64,000 nucleotides of DNA from DASXAI01 sp963798445 (GCA_963798445.1 CAWCTH010000003.1:992001-1056000), one strand, 5' to 3'. Counted from the stretch's first letter, positions 10,443-21,375 are shown. The notes: generated by a model from the letters alone, not told the origin. A program made the numbers and translations.

Positions 10443-12863
10443 TCAGGTGGCGACGGAGTCGCCGATGACGCCGGCGGCGCGCAGGCCGGCGATCTCACGA
10501 GGCGACAGGCCGAGGAGCTCGCCGAGCAGCTCGTCGTTGTGCTGGCCGAGGGTGGGAGCCGGGCGGCGATGCACGGCCCCGTCGTGGCCCGGGAGGCGGA
10601 ACGGGTAGGTGACGTGCACCTCGTCACCGCTGATCGGGTGGCGCACCGTCTCGAAGAACCGGCGCGCGTCCAGTTGGTCGAACCCGAGCTGCTCCGACGG
10701 GTGGACGACCGGGGCCACCGGTACACCGGCGGACCACAGGCACCCGACGATCTCGGCCGAGGTGCGCTCGGCGCACCAGCCGGCGAGGGCTTCGTCGATC
10801 TGGTCGTGGCATCGCTGCCGCCCGGCCGCGGTCGACAGCTCCGCCTGGGTCGCCCAGGCCGGCCGGCCGAGGACGTCGACCAGCGCCGCCCATTGATCGT
10901 CACGGGCGACGGCAATGGCCACCCAACGACTCTGGCCGTCGGCCTCGTCGTGCTCGTTGGAGCGGTAGCAGTTCTGCGGGGCGGCGGCCGGACCCCGATT
11001 GCCGGCTCGGCCGGAGCAGCGCCCCGTAGGCCGAGTGCTCGATGACCTGCTCGGCGGCGACGTTCAGCGCGCCGGCCACCATCGGCGCCTCGACCAACGT
11101 TCCTCGGCCCGTGTGCGGCGGCGCGCCTCGAGTGCGAAGACGAGACCCAACAGCGCGTGCAGCCCGGCGCCCGGGTCGCAGGGCCCGAAGAGCGCACCGG
11201 GCGCGTGCTCGGGGAAGCCGGTCAGCCATGCCATCCCGGAGACCTGTTCCATCGTCATGGCGAAGCCGGTGCGGTCGCGCCACGGACCCGACAGGCCGAA
11301 GGCGGGCATGCGCACCATGATGGCGTCGGGCCGCAAGGCCCGGACGTCGTCCCAGCCGAGCCCCCAGGACTCGAGGACCCGGGGGCTGTAGTTCTCGACG
11401 ACGACGTCGCATTCGGCGACGACCCTTCGGGCCAAGGCCCGTCCCGCCAGCTGACCCATGTCGAGGGTGAGGCCGCGCTTGTTGGTGTTGGTGGCGTGGA
11501 AGTACGACGACCACTCCCACCACTGCGGATCGGTCGCCGGACGATGACCCATCAGGCGGGCACCGTCGGGGCGGGCCGTCGACTCGATGTGGATGACGTC
11601 GGCGCCGAACATCGCCAGCGAATGGGTGAGGAACGGTCCGGCCCAGAACGACGTGAAGTCGGCGACGCGCAGCCCCTCGAACGGCCGCCTCGATGGATCA
11701 ACCGTCGCGGCGGCGGCGGCGGCGCGCGCCGTCGGGCGCGTCGTGGTGCGGATCGGTGCCGCCGGGCCGGGCGCCGGCGCCCGCTCCACGCCGGGCAGCG
11801 GCGGGTGGAGCCGGAACGGCGGCGCCGGCTGCAGGAACCCGCCACTCGGGTTGACGTCGTAGAAGCCGGCGGCGGCGAAGTGGTCCATGTACGGGATGGT
11901 GGCGCCGTTGCCGACCTCGATCGCCGGGATGCGCATGAGCGACGCCAGCTCCACGATCTCGGCGGTGGTGCGCTCGGTGGTCCATGCCCGGATGAGCGGG
12001 TTCAGCTCGTCGGAGCGCTCGGACCGGTTCCACGGAACGTTCAGACTCGCGTCGGCGGCCCACTCGTCGTGGCCGATCAGCGCGCAGAAGTCGTGCCAGT
12101 GCTGGAGCCGGTTCACCACCGCGAAACCGACGTAGCCGTCCTTCGAGGCCACCACGTCGGCCACGGTGGCCTTGGCCCGCCGCGGTCGAGGGCCGGTCGC
12201 CATCGTCTGCATCGTGATCGGGTTGAAGAGCTGCGTCATGATGACGGCCTCCAGCGCCGAAACGTCGATGACGCCGCCGAGACCGGTGTCGATGCGCCGG
12301 CGCAACCCGATCATGGTCGCCACGGCGGAGAACACCCCGGCCATGTACTCGCCGTGCTGACCGCCGGCGGTCATCGGTGGCCACGCTCGCGACCCTCGCA
12401 TCGCCGGACCGCCCGACAGCGCCTGCAGCGTGAGCTCCGTGGCGGGCCGACCCGACCACGGCCCGGCGAGCCCGAACGACGTGATCGCGGTGATCACCGC
12501 ATCGGGCGCCGCCGCCTGCACCTGATCGAGGGTGAGCACCGGCGCCGCGGTCGGCGCCATGCCCGGTGTCCAGAGCACGGCGTCCGTCGACGACACCCAC
12601 TCGAGGAGCTCGGCGATGTCGGCGGGATCGGCCGGGTCGACGACGACGCTTCGCTGCCCGCCCGACAGCCACTGGAACAGCGCGCCCGACTCACCATCGG
12701 GAATCGGGGCGCCGCTGGCGCTCCAGCGCCGCAGCCAATGGCCACCGGGCGGCTCCGCCCGCACCACGTCGATGCCTCCTGCGGACAGCAACCGCCCGGC
12801 GTACGCGCCTCCCAGCGTGGAGGTCAGGTCGAGCACCTGGAGCCGTCCGGCGGAGGAAGCCAT
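10443..12863 (-). pseudogene. Two-domain family III (CaiB/BaiF) CoA-transferase with two frameshifts
   Basis: The unbroken product would be about 806 residues with two CaiB/BaiF domains: domain 1 (LQVLDLTSTLGGAYAGRLL) and domain 2 (GLRVADFTSFWAGPFLTHSL, then VVENYSPRVLESWGL with the conserved active-site-region Asn-Tyr-Ser). Such enzymes move CoA between acids. The frame breaks near 11112 (after LEARRRT; correct continuation GRGTLVEAPMV) and near 11015 (after YGALLR; correct continuation AGNRGPAAAPQNCYRS). The last 160 residues are intact. Each break is explained by one or two bases, so sequencing error is as likely as true decay. Confidence 0.8.
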
Positions 12864-12960
12864 CGCCCCAGCCTCGATCACGACCGAACGACGTGTCGAG
12901 CCCGACGCCGCGCGCACCGCAATTCGGTGGCGCCGGTCGACCTATGCGAACCTCGACCGC

Positions 12961-15900
12961 TTGCAGACACTTCTGGTGGCCAACCGCGGCGAGATCGCCA
13001 TTCGCATCATGCGCGCGGCGTCGGAGCTGGGCATCGGCTGCATCGGCGTCTACTCCGACGACGACGCCGAATCGCTCCACACCAGGAAGGCCGACGAGGC
13101 CCGGTCGCTCGGCAAGGTCGGCCCCGCCGCCTATCTCGACTCCGACCGGATCCTGGAGATCGCCGCCGAGACCGGCTGCGACGCCATCCACCCCGGCTAC
13201 GGGTTCCTGAGCGAGCAGGCCCACTTCGCTCGAGGCTGCGCCGAGGAGGGCATCGCCTTCGTGGGACCGTCGCCCGAGGTGCTCGCCCTCTTCGGCGACA
13301 AGGCCGCCGCCCGCGCACTGGCCGAGCAACTGGGCGTGCCCGTGCTGGCGGGAACGCCTGGCGGGATCTCCGTCGACGACGCCGCCGAGTTCTTCACCAC
13401 GCTCGAGCCGGGCACGGCGATGATCCTGAAGGCGACGGCCGGCGGGGGCGGCCGCGGCGCTCGCATCGTGACGCAGCTCGATCACCTCGCCGAGGCCTAC
13501 GAGCGGTGCCGGTCCGAGGCGACCGTCGGCGTTCGGCAACGGCTCGTTGTTCGCCGAAGCGCTCCTGGGCCGCGCTCGCCACGTCGAGGTCCAAGTGATC
13601 GGTGACGGCCACGACGTCAGCCACCTGTGGGAGCGCGAGTGCAGCATCCAGCGCCGCCACCAGAAGCTGATCGAGATGGCGCCCAGCCCGACGCTGCCGG
13701 CCGGGCTGCGCCAACGCCTCACCGACGATGCCGTCCGGCTGGCTCGAGAGGTGCGGTACGAGAGCGTCGGCACCATCGAGTTCCTGGTCGACGCCGACCG
13801 CACCGGCGACGACGGCTACGTGTTCATCGAGGCCAACCCTCGCCTTCAGGTGGAGCACACGGTTACGGAGGAGGTGCTCGGTCTCGACATCGTGCGGGCG
13901 CAGCTCGAGTTGACGGCCGGCGCCACGCTGGCCGAGCTCGGCCTGGACCAGGCGTCCGTGCCCGCGCCGCGGGGATCGCCATCCAGGCGCGCGTGAACAT
14001 GGAGACGATGACGGCCGAGGGCGGCGCCCACCCGGCCGGCGGCGTGCTCACCGCCTTCGAGGTGCCGTCGGGCGCCGGCTACCGCACCGACTCGTTCGGC
14101 TACGCCGGCTACCGCACCAGCCCGAACTTCGACTCGCTGCTGGCCAAGGTCATCGTGCACACACCTTCGGCCCGGCTCGCCGACGCGTTGGCCAAGGCCG
14201 CCCGGGCGTTGTCGGAGCTGCGCGTCGAGGGCGTCGCCACCAACGCGTCGTTCCTCCAGGCGATCCTGGCGCACCCCGCCGTCGGGGCGGGCGAAGCCAC
14301 GACGCGCTTCGTCGACGAGCACCTGCCCGAGCTCGTCGCCGGAGCCGGCCAACAGCCGCAGCGCTACTTCGCCGCCAGTCCTGCCGGGGCACCGGCAGCG
14401 CAACTGGCCGGCGTGAAGGTGGACAGCGCCGATCCGCTGGCCGTGCTCGACTACGGCCGCACCACCGCCCGCGCCCCCGTCGCCACCACAACGGCGAGCG
14501 ACGGCATGCTCGACGACTCGGCCGTCCGCTCGCCGTTGCAGGGCACCGTGGTGCAGATCAACGTGGCCGCCGGAGACGCCGTGCGCGCCGGCCAGCAGCT
14601 GCTCGTCATGGAAGCCATGAAGATGGAGCACGTCGTGGCGGCCACCACCGCGGGCTACGTGAGGCTCATCGGTGTCAGCGTGGGGGACGCCGTGTTCGAG
14701 GGCCACCCGCTGGTGTTCGTCGAGGCCGCCGATGTGGGCGGGCTGACCACTGCGGCCGACGAGGAGATCGATCTCGACGAGATCCGGCCCGATCTGGCCG
14801 AGGTGCTGGAACGCCATGCGGTGACGCTCGACGACGCCCGGCCCGACGCGGTGGCCCGGCGGCGCAAGACGCACCAACGCACGGCGCCGCGAGAACATCG
14901 CCCACCTGTGCGACGAGGGCAGCTTCGTCGAGCACGGCCAGCTGGTGCTGACGCCGGCCACCGGGCTGCCCATGGACGAGGTCATCCGCAAGTTCCCCAC
15001 CGATGGCATGGTGTGTGGCGTCGGCAGCGTGAACGGCGACCGGTTCGACCCGGCGGCGGCGCGCGCCGTGGTGTGTGCCTACGACTACACGGTGCTCGCC
15101 GGCACGCAGGGACCGATCAACCATCCGAAGACCGATCGCATGCTGGAGATCGCCAAGGCGTGGAAGCTGCCGGTCGTCTTCTTCACCGAAGGCGGCGGCG
15201 GCCGGGCCGGCACCGGCGGCAACCGCACCGGTGCGGCGAAGAACCGCGACAGCTCGGGCGGCTGGCTGACGCGCCCGCTCGTGACGCCCACCTTCTCCAC
15301 CATGGCCCGCCTCAACGGCGTGGTGCCGACGATCGGCATCAACTCGGGTCGGTGCTTCGCCGGGAACGCCGCCATCCTCGGTGCCTGCGACGTGATCATC
15401 GCCACGGAGGACTCCAACATCGGCATGGGCGGTCCGGCCATGATCGAGGGCGGCGGCCTCGGCGTGTTCACCCCCGACGAGGTCGGGCCGCTCGACGTCC
15501 AGTTGGCCAGCGGTGTCGTCGACGTGGGCGTCAGCGACGAAGCCGAAGCGGTCGAGGTGGCCAAGAAGTACCTCGGCTACTTCCAGGGACCGCTGGCCGG
15601 CTGGGAGTGTGCCGACCAGCGGACGCTGCGTTCGGTCATCCCGGCCAACCGCCTGCGCACCTACGACACCCGTGCCGTCATCGAAGGACTGGCCGACACC
15701 GGCTCGGTGCTCGAGCTGCGCCGGCACTTCGGGCTGGGCATGGTGACAGCGCTGGCCAGGATCGAGGGGCAGCCGATCGGCATCGTGGCCAACAACCCCA
15801 ACCACCTCGCCGGAGCCATCGACAGCGACGGTTCCGACAAGGCGGCCCGCTTCATGCAGTTGCTCGACGCCTTCGACATCCCGCTCGTGGTGCTGTGCGA

Positions 15901-16375
15901 CACGCCCGGCATCATGGTGGGGCCCGAGGTCGAGAAGACGGGTCTCGTGCGCCACTGCAACCGCCTGTTCATCACCGGGGCCAACCTGACGACGCCGATG
16001 TTCATGGTGGTGCTGCGCAAGGCGTACGGGCTGGGCGCACTGGCCATGGCGGGCGGCAGCGTGCTGGAGCCGTTCTTCTGCGTGTCGTGGCCGACCGGCG
16101 AGTTCGCGGGCATGGGGTTGGAGGGCCAGATCAAGCTGGGCTACCGCAACGAGCTGGCCCTGATCGAGGACCCGAAAGCCCGACTGGCCCGCTTCGAGGA
16201 ACTGGTCGCCAAGGCCTACGAGCAGAGCAAGGCGTTGCACCAGGGCGTGGCCTTCGGCGTCGATGACGTCATCGACCCCATGGACACCCGGCACTGGTTG
16301 GTGAACGGCCTCCGTTCCGTCGCCGGCCGGCGGCGCCCGGCCGGCGCGGCGCCCAAGCGCATCGACGTGTGGTGA
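12961..16375 (+). pseudogene. Single-chain biotin-dependent acyl-CoA carboxylase (BC-BCCP-CT) with three frameshifts
   Basis: Three enzymatic parts lie in one unit: biotin carboxylase (LLVANRGEIAIRIMRAASEL, ATP-grasp GGGGRGARIV, FIEANPRLQVEHTVTEE), biotin carrier (biotin Lys in VMEAMKMEHVV near residue 550), and carboxyltransferase (NHPKTDRMLEIAKAWKLPV to IDPMDTRHWL). The order resembles long-chain acyl-CoA carboxylases of actinobacteria. Single-base changes break the frame near 13530 (extra base; FGNGSLFAEALLG should follow ATVG), 13975 (missing base before IAIQARVN) and 14888 (extra base; RENIAHLCDEG should follow). Correcting them gives 1137 residues with no other defect. TTG 12961 is the likely start. 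Divergent from the CoA-transferase gene. Confidence 0.85.
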
Positions 16376-16381
16376 GGCGGC

Positions 16382-18433
16382 TCAGGCGCCCCACAGATCG
16401 CCGAGCAGCCGGTCGACGGCCGCCGTCGCCACGCCCGCCATGGGCGCGCCGACCGGCGCCTGTTCGTCGGCTTCGGCGGTGGCGGTGGTCTCCGCTCGCA
16501 TCAGCTCCCGCACCTGCGGGGTGAGGAAGCGAGAGCGCTGCGACCAGCTGTGGGTGTCGGTCGGGTGCCGTCGGTTGTGGTGGTAGCGCAGCGGCCACGA
16601 CACCTCCAGCGCGCTGCGGGCACGAGTGACGGCCACGTACAAGAGGCGACGCTCCTCCTCCAGTTCCTCCACCGAGCCGCAGGCCATGTCGGAGGGGAAG
16701 CAACCGTCGGACGCGTGGAGGACGTGCACGACGTCCCACTCGCCGCCCTTGGCCGAGTGCACCGTGGACAGGGTGAGCCAGTCGTCGTCGAGCGACGGCG
16801 GGCCGGCCAGCTCGGACGTGGACGACGGCGGGTCGAGCACGAGGTCGGTGAGCAGGGCGGTGCGCGAGGGGTAGCCGGCGGCGGCCGCCTCCACCTGCTC
16901 CAGGTCGGCAAGGCGGGCCTCGGCGTTGTCGTAGCGACGGCGCACGACGGGGTCGAGGAACCGGCGCAGGCGCTCGACCTGCGGGCCGGGCGCAGGCGGC
17001 GCCGCCGCACACTCGGCCAGGGCCTCGCGCAGCTCGCCCATGGCGCCCGCCGCGCCCGGGGGCACCGTTGGTGGCGCCGCCAGGAGCTGGGCCAGCGGCG
17101 TTGGCGCACCGGCGTCGGCGCCGGCCCGCAGGCCGAGCTGGTCGGCCAGACGGGCGGCCGTGGCCGGGCCGACGCCGTCGAGGAGACGCCATGTCCGGCC
17201 CCAGGCCAGCTCGTCCCAAGGGTTGTCCAGCACGCGCAGCAGGGCGAGCAGATCCTTCACGTGGGCCGCCTCCAGGAAGCGCAGCCCGCCGTACTTCACG
17301 TACGGGATGTCCCGGCGAGCCAGCTCCAGCTCGAGCAGGTCGGCATGCCACGCGGCGCGGAACAGCACGACCTGGCGCCGCAGCTCGATCCCCTCGTCAC
17401 GGTGCTGCAGGACACGGTCGGCCACCTGCGCCGCTTCGTCGGCTTCGTCGCCGCACGTCCGCAAGACGGGGACACGGCCGGACGGCCGGGTCGACACCAG
17501 CACGTTGCCCGACGAATGCCCTCGGGCGGCCGCCGCCATGACGGCGTTGGCGACGGCGACGATCTCGGGCGTGGACCGGTGGTTGGCCTGGAGGCGAACG
17601 AGCGCGGCGGCCGGATAGCGCGCGCCGAAGTCCAGGATGTTGCGCGGCGTGGCCGCCCGGAAGCCGTAGATGGCTTGGGCGTCATCGCCGACGACGGTCA
17701 GACCCCGCCCCTCCGGGCACAGCGCATCGACGATGTCGGCTTGGAGCACGCACGTGTCCTGGTACTCGTCGACCAGCACGGCGTCGAACGCGGTGGCCGC
17801 GCGTGATGACGGCCCGTCGCGCAGCAGCGCCCGCCAGAACAGCAGCAGATCGTCGAGGTCGAGCAGGTGACGGTCGCGCTTGCGCTGCGTGTAGCCGACC
17901 AGGCAGCCGCGCACGGCGTCGATGTGGTCCTGGCACCACGGGAACCGCTGCCCCACCGTGTCGGCGAGGCGTTCCTGGGCGTTGACGCTGCGGCTGGCGA
18001 TGGCGACGAGGGTGTCCGCCGAGGGGAACCGCCGGCCACCGCTGCGGGCGTCTGCGGCAAAGCCGCCCTCGGTGCGCACCAGACCCATCAGCTCCACCGC
18101 GTCGGCGGCGTCGAGCACGGTGAAGCCAGGGTCCAGGCCCACCGACCGGCCGTGGAGACGAAGCAAGCGCGTGCCGACGGCATGGAAGGTGCCGCCCCAC
18201 ACCCGCTCCCCGGCCGGTCCCAGGCGCCCCAGCATCTCCGCCGCCGCCCGACGGGAGAACGTGAGCAGGCACAGGCGCTCCGGCGCGACGCCCCGCTCCA
18301 GCAGCGCGCCGACGCGCGCCACCACCGTTCGGGTCTTGCCCGACCCGGCCCCGGCGATCACCACCAGCGGCGCGTCGCCGTGGGCGACGGCGGCGCGTTG
18401 GGCGTCCGTGAGCGTTTCGTCGATGGCGAACAC
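16382..18433 (-). CDS. UvrD/PcrA-type superfamily 1 DNA helicase
   Basis: A 683-residue ATP-dependent 3'-5' helicase. Walker A is in VVIAGAGSGKTRTVVARVG, Walker B in AVLVDEYQDT, motif III in VVGDDAQAIYGFRAA, motif V in LSTVHSAKGGEWDVVHV, and motif VI in RRLLYVAVTRARS. It is somewhat shorter than PcrA/UvrD (about 720), mostly in the 2B region and C-terminus. It likely acts in repair or replication restart. It ends 6 bases from the convergent carboxylase gene. Confidence 0.93.
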   Translation of the reverse strand: MFAIDETLTDAQRAAVAHGDAPLVVIAGAGSGKTRTVVARVGALLERGVAPERLCLLTFSRRAAAEMLGRLGPAGERVWGGTFHAVGTRLLRLHGRSVGLDPGFTVLDAADAVELMGLVRTEGGFAADARSGGRRFPSADTLVAIASRSVNAQERLADTVGQRFPWCQDHIDAVRGCLVGYTQRKRDRHLLDLDDLLLFWRALLRDGPSSRAATAFDAVLVDEYQDTCVLQADIVDALCPEGRGLTVVGDDAQAIYGFRAATPRNILDFGARYPAAALVRLQANHRSTPEIVAVANAVMAAAARGHSSGNVLVSTRPSGRVPVLRTCGDEADEAAQVADRVLQHRDEGIELRRQVVLFRAAWHADLLELELARRDIPYVKYGGLRFLEAAHVKDLLALLRVLDNPWDELAWGRTWRLLDGVGPATAARLADQLGLRAGADAGAPTPLAQLLAAPPTVPPGAAGAMGELREALAECAAAPPAPGPQVERLRRFLDPVVRRRYDNAEARLADLEQVEAAAAGYPSRTALLTDLVLDPPSSTSELAGPPSLDDDWLTLSTVHSAKGGEWDVVHVLHASDGCFPSDMACGSVEELEEERRLLYVAVTRARSALEVSWPLRYHHNRRHPTDTHSWSQRSRFLTPQVRELMRAETTATAEADEQAPVGAPMAGVATAAVDRLLGDLWGA

Positions 18434-18483
18434 TCGTTCGATCCTAGACCCACCGGTCGTCCGGCATCCGCCATGATGAACCG

Positions 18484-19343
18484 GTGGGCGGCCCGCACCT
18501 CACCGCCGCGGGTTGGCTGCGGAGCTACGACCGTTCGTGGCTGTCCAAGGACGTCGTCGGCGGCCTCAGCGCCGGTGCCGTAGTGATCGCCTAGGCGATG
18601 GCCTACGCCACCATCGCCGCACCGCCGGTGCAGGTCGGTCTCTACACGTGCATGGTGCCCATGGTGGTCTACGCCCTGCTCGGCGGATCACGGACGTTGT
18701 CGGTGAGCACGACGTCGACGGTGGCGGTGCTCACCGCCTCCACGCTGACCGGCATCAAGGTCGGCGTCGGCCTCACCGTGGCCGCCGGCCAGCTACCCAA
18801 GGTGCTCGGCATTCCCGGTGATCCCTCCGCCGACAGCTTCCTCGCCGAGATGCGAGGCGTCTTCGACCAGCTGTCCGACATCAGCGTCACGACGTTGGTC
18901 TTCTCGGCCATCACCGTCGCCGTACTGCTGGGCCTCAGCCGGCTGGCGCCGCGGGTCCCCGGACCGCTGGGTCGCCGTGGTCGGCGGCATCGCCCTCGTC
19001 AGCCTGGGATCACTCGACGAGCACGGCGTCGCCCTGATCGCCAAGGTGCCTTCGGGCCTGCCCACACCGGTGGCCCCCTCGTTCGATCAACTCGGCGCGC
19101 TGGCCCCCGGGGGCGTTCGCCATCGCCATCATGGTGTTCCTGGAGACCGTGTCGGTGGGCCGCAGCGTGCGGCGCCCGTCAGGGCCGCCCATCGACAACG
19201 ACGCCGAGCTCGTCGCCATCGGGCTGTCCAGCGTGGCCGGCACGTTCTTCCGCTCGATGCCGCCCGCTGGCGGCTTCTCCCAGACCGCCATCAACCAGCG
19301 CGCCGGCGCTCGCACCCGACTCAGCTCAGTGCCCTCGTCACCG
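18484..19343 (+). pseudogene. SulP-family anion transporter, broken
   Basis: The reading frame from GTG 18484 gives a SulP N-terminus (GWLRSYDRSWLSKDVVGGLS), interrupted by TAG at 18592 where family members have Gln or Glu (VVIA-stop-AMAYATIA). After VAVLTAS the sequence jumps to TLTGIKVGVGLTVAAGQLPK, so roughly 80 family residues are missing near 18750, in frame. Frame changes near 18960 and 19108 are needed to keep VAVVGGIALVSLGSLDEHG and AFAIAIMVFLETVSVGRSV in line. It stops at the junction with an inverted SulP fragment. The STAS domain is absent. Not functional as read. Confidence 0.85.
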
Positions 19344-19716
19344 TCGCGCTGGCCAGCGCGATGACCCCGGTGGTGATGGCCAGCATGGCCGTGAAGGCGG
19401 CGAACTCGTTCGGACCGCCGGTCGTCAGATCGGCCACCGCCGCCGCCGACAAGGCCGCCGTGGCCGACATGGGCCCGACGACCAGGTGCTTCGAGCTGCC
19501 GAACACCGCATAGAGGACGAGCGCCGGCGGCGCCGCATAGAGGCCCACGACCGGCGATACGCCGGCGATGGTGGCGTAGGCGAGCGCTTCGGGCACCAGG
19601 ACGGCCCACACGGTCAGCCCGGCGATGAGGTCGCCGCGCATCCAGCGCCGCTCGTAGCCGGCCAGGGAGGTGAAAACGGCTACCCCCACGTCACGGCGCC
19701 ACGAGGCGGGGGTCAC
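19321..19716 (-). pseudogene. SulP-family transporter, N-terminal fragment
   Basis: About 125 residues of a second, different SulP protein: GYERRWMRGDLIAGLTVWAV, then VPEALAYATIAGVSPVVGLY, GSSKHLVVGPMSATAAL and AAFTAMLAITTGVIALAS. The family would continue for another 400 residues, but the frame ends at 19321 in the head-on junction with the other SulP remnant. GTG 19716 is the start. It is not a copy of the plus-strand remnant: the sequences differ at most positions. Confidence 0.85.
19344..19361. repeat. 18-bp perfect palindrome at the SulP/SulP junction
   Basis: TCGCGCTGGCCAGCGCGA reads the same on both strands. It sits exactly where the plus-strand SulP remnant meets the minus-strand SulP fragment, so it may mark the recombination or template-switch point. 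Confidence 0.85.
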
Positions 19717-19846
19717 GCTGGTCGGTCACGGGTGTGGCTCCTCGCTCGGTCTGGGCCGCCCGGGCGTCATACTTTCACCCGAACGCCGAGACCCCGGCGT
19801 GACCGGCCGGTCACCGTGCGGCGCACGCCAACGGCTCATCGGTGGC

Positions 19847-19889
19847 TGTGTGACGTCGATCTCGAATTCGTCTCGATCGACGTGACACA
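19847..19889. repeat. Imperfect inverted repeat, copy 1 (TGTGACG ... CGTGACA)
   Basis: Arms TGTGACGTCGATC and GATCGACGTGACA pair with one mismatch around a 13-base centre containing CGAATTCGTCTC. A related element lies in opposite orientation at 53813-53851 with the same centre (CGAATTCGTCTCGATCG). It lies in the 237-base gap between the SulP fragment and the acyl-CoA dehydrogenase, which holds no other feature I can support. Confidence 0.6.
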
Positions 19890-19953
19890 AAGCGCCCGGG
19901 CCGAGCGTCCGAGGCGGCCGCCACACCCGCGGGGAGCGCGCCCGCGGCCGGCG

Positions 19954-21171
19954 CTACACCGGCGCGGGAGTGGGAGCGGCGGCGTAGCGCCGCAGGATGC
20001 GGCGGCCGAGGGTCGTCTTGTGCACCTCGTCGGCGCCGTCGTAGATGCGGGCGGCGCGCTCGTGGCGGTACCAGTGCGACAGGATCGTGTCGTCGGTGAC
20101 GCCCAGCGCGCCGTGGACCTGGATGGCCTTGTCCACCGTGTGCAACATCGTGTTGGCCACCGAGAACTTGATGGCCGAGATCTCGTCTCGGGCCGCCTTG
20201 GTGCCGTAGCAGTCGATCATCCACGCCGCGTGCAGCGTCTGGAGCCGGGCGCCCCGGATCTCGGCGTCCAGCTCGGCCACCCAGTGCTGGATCACCTGGC
20301 GATCGGCCAGCGTCTCGCCGTCGGGTGTGATCTGGCGCTCGTTGGCCCTTGCGCACAGCATGTCGAAGGCGCGGCTGGCGATGCCGAGCCACCGCATGCA
20401 GTGATGGATGCGCCCGGGCCCCAGCCGCTCCTGGGCCAGCAGGAACCCGTCGCCCTCGGCCCCCAGCAGGTTCGACTGCGGCACGCGACACGACTGGTAG
20501 ATGATCTCGGCGTGACTGGCGTGACCCGATCCGGCATGACCCATCACGCTGACGTTGCGGACGAGGTTGAAGCCAGGGGTGTCGGTCGGGACCAGGATCA
20601 TGCTGGCGCGCTGGTGGGGAGGAGCACCCGGGTTGGTCACGGCCATGACGATGGCGAAGTCGGCGCCATCGGCCGACGACGTGAACCACTTCTGGCCGTT
20701 GATGACGTAGTCGCGCCCGTCCTTCACGGCAGTCGTGCCCATCATCACGGGGTTGGAGCCGGGCATCTCCGGCTCGGTCATCGAGAAGCAGCTGCGGATC
20801 TTGCCCTCGACGAGCGGCCGGAGGTAGCGCTCGCGCTGTTCGTCGGTGGCGTGAGCGTGGAGGATCTCGACGTTGCCGGCGTCGGGCGCCTGGACACCGA
20901 ACACCAGATGACCGAGCGGGCTCCGGCCGAGCGCCTCGCTGAACAGGCCGTGCTCCACCATGTTGAGGCCGAGACCACCCAGGTCCACCGGATGGTTCGA
21001 TGCCCACAGTCCCATCTGACGGACCTTGTCCTGCGCCCGGGCGACGGCGGCATCGAGCACGGTCGTCTCGTCGTGGAGCATGACGCGCTCGAGCGGGATC
21101 ACCTCGGCATCCATGAACGAGCCGACCATCTCCAGGATCGTCTGCATCTTCGGGGAGATGTCGAATTCCAT
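19954..21171 (-). CDS. Acyl-CoA dehydrogenase
   Basis: A 405-residue flavoprotein of the acyl-CoA dehydrogenase family, oxidising acyl-CoA to the enoyl-CoA with FAD. Visible parts: helical N-terminus (MEFDISPKMQTILEMVGSFM), substrate/FAD loop CFSMTEPEMPGSNP, WFTSSADGADFAIV, and the C-terminal helices (IHHCMRWLGIASRAF, IKFSVANTMLHTVDKAIQVH, HERAARIYDGADEVHK) with catalytic-region residues typical of the family. A DosR-type box lies 35 bases before the ATG, which links it to the island starting 5 kb away. Confidence 0.92.
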   Translation of the reverse strand: MEFDISPKMQTILEMVGSFMDAEVIPLERVMLHDETTVLDAAVARAQDKVRQMGLWASNHPVDLGGLGLNMVEHGLFSEALGRSPLGHLVFGVQAPDAGNVEILHAHATDEQRERYLRPLVEGKIRSCFSMTEPEMPGSNPVMMGTTAVKDGRDYVINGQKWFTSSADGADFAIVMAVTNPGAPPHQRASMILVPTDTPGFNLVRNVSVMGHAGSGHASHAEIIYQSCRVPQSNLLGAEGDGFLLAQERLGPGRIHHCMRWLGIASRAFDMLCARANERQITPDGETLADRQVIQHWVAELDAEIRGARLQTLHAAWMIDCYGTKAARDEISAIKFSVANTMLHTVDKAIQVHGALGVTDDTILSHWYRHERAARIYDGADEVHKTTLGRRILRRYAAAPTPAPV

Positions 21172-21206
21172 GAAGCGAACCTACGAGTTCGGTCGCGGCG
21201 CCGGTA

Positions 21207-21221
21207 GGGACCTTGGACCCT
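21207..21221. promoter_or_regulatory. DosR/DevR-type box 1
   Basis: GGGACCTTGGACCCT, 35 bases before the acyl-CoA dehydrogenase ATG (minus strand). Confidence 0.75.
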
Positions 21222-21255
21222 GCTCCTCCAGAAACAAACGACGCATCCTGATGCC

Positions 21256-21360
21256 ATGGCATCAGACCAGCGCGGACGGGTGACCCGGGCCTCGCAACGG
21301 TGGCGGGCCACCCGGCAGGACCAGCTCATCGCCAGCGGTATTTACCCGCCGCTCACCTGA
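21256..21360 (+). CDS. Possible 34-residue small protein
   Basis: ATG 21256 opens a short frame ending TGA 21360: MASDQRGRVTRASQRWRATR, then a hydrophobic end. It has no clear ribosome site and no family. It fills the gap between the acyl-CoA dehydrogenase promoter and the response regulator; it may be chance. Confidence 0.2.
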   Translation: MASDQRGRVTRASQRWRATRQDQLIASGIYPPLT

Positions 21361-21375
21361 CGCGACTAGACGTGC

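Noticed and set aside
12944..12964. ATG 12944 as start of the carboxylase
   Set aside because: It is out of frame with LLVANRGEI; TTG 12961 is in frame and gives the usual N-terminus.
18598..21207. Very long plus-strand reading frame from the SulP gene through the acyl-CoA dehydrogenase
   Set aside because: Beyond about 18960 it leaves SulP sequence and becomes the reverse-frame image of the acyl-CoA dehydrogenase; high GC content creates such stop-free stretches.
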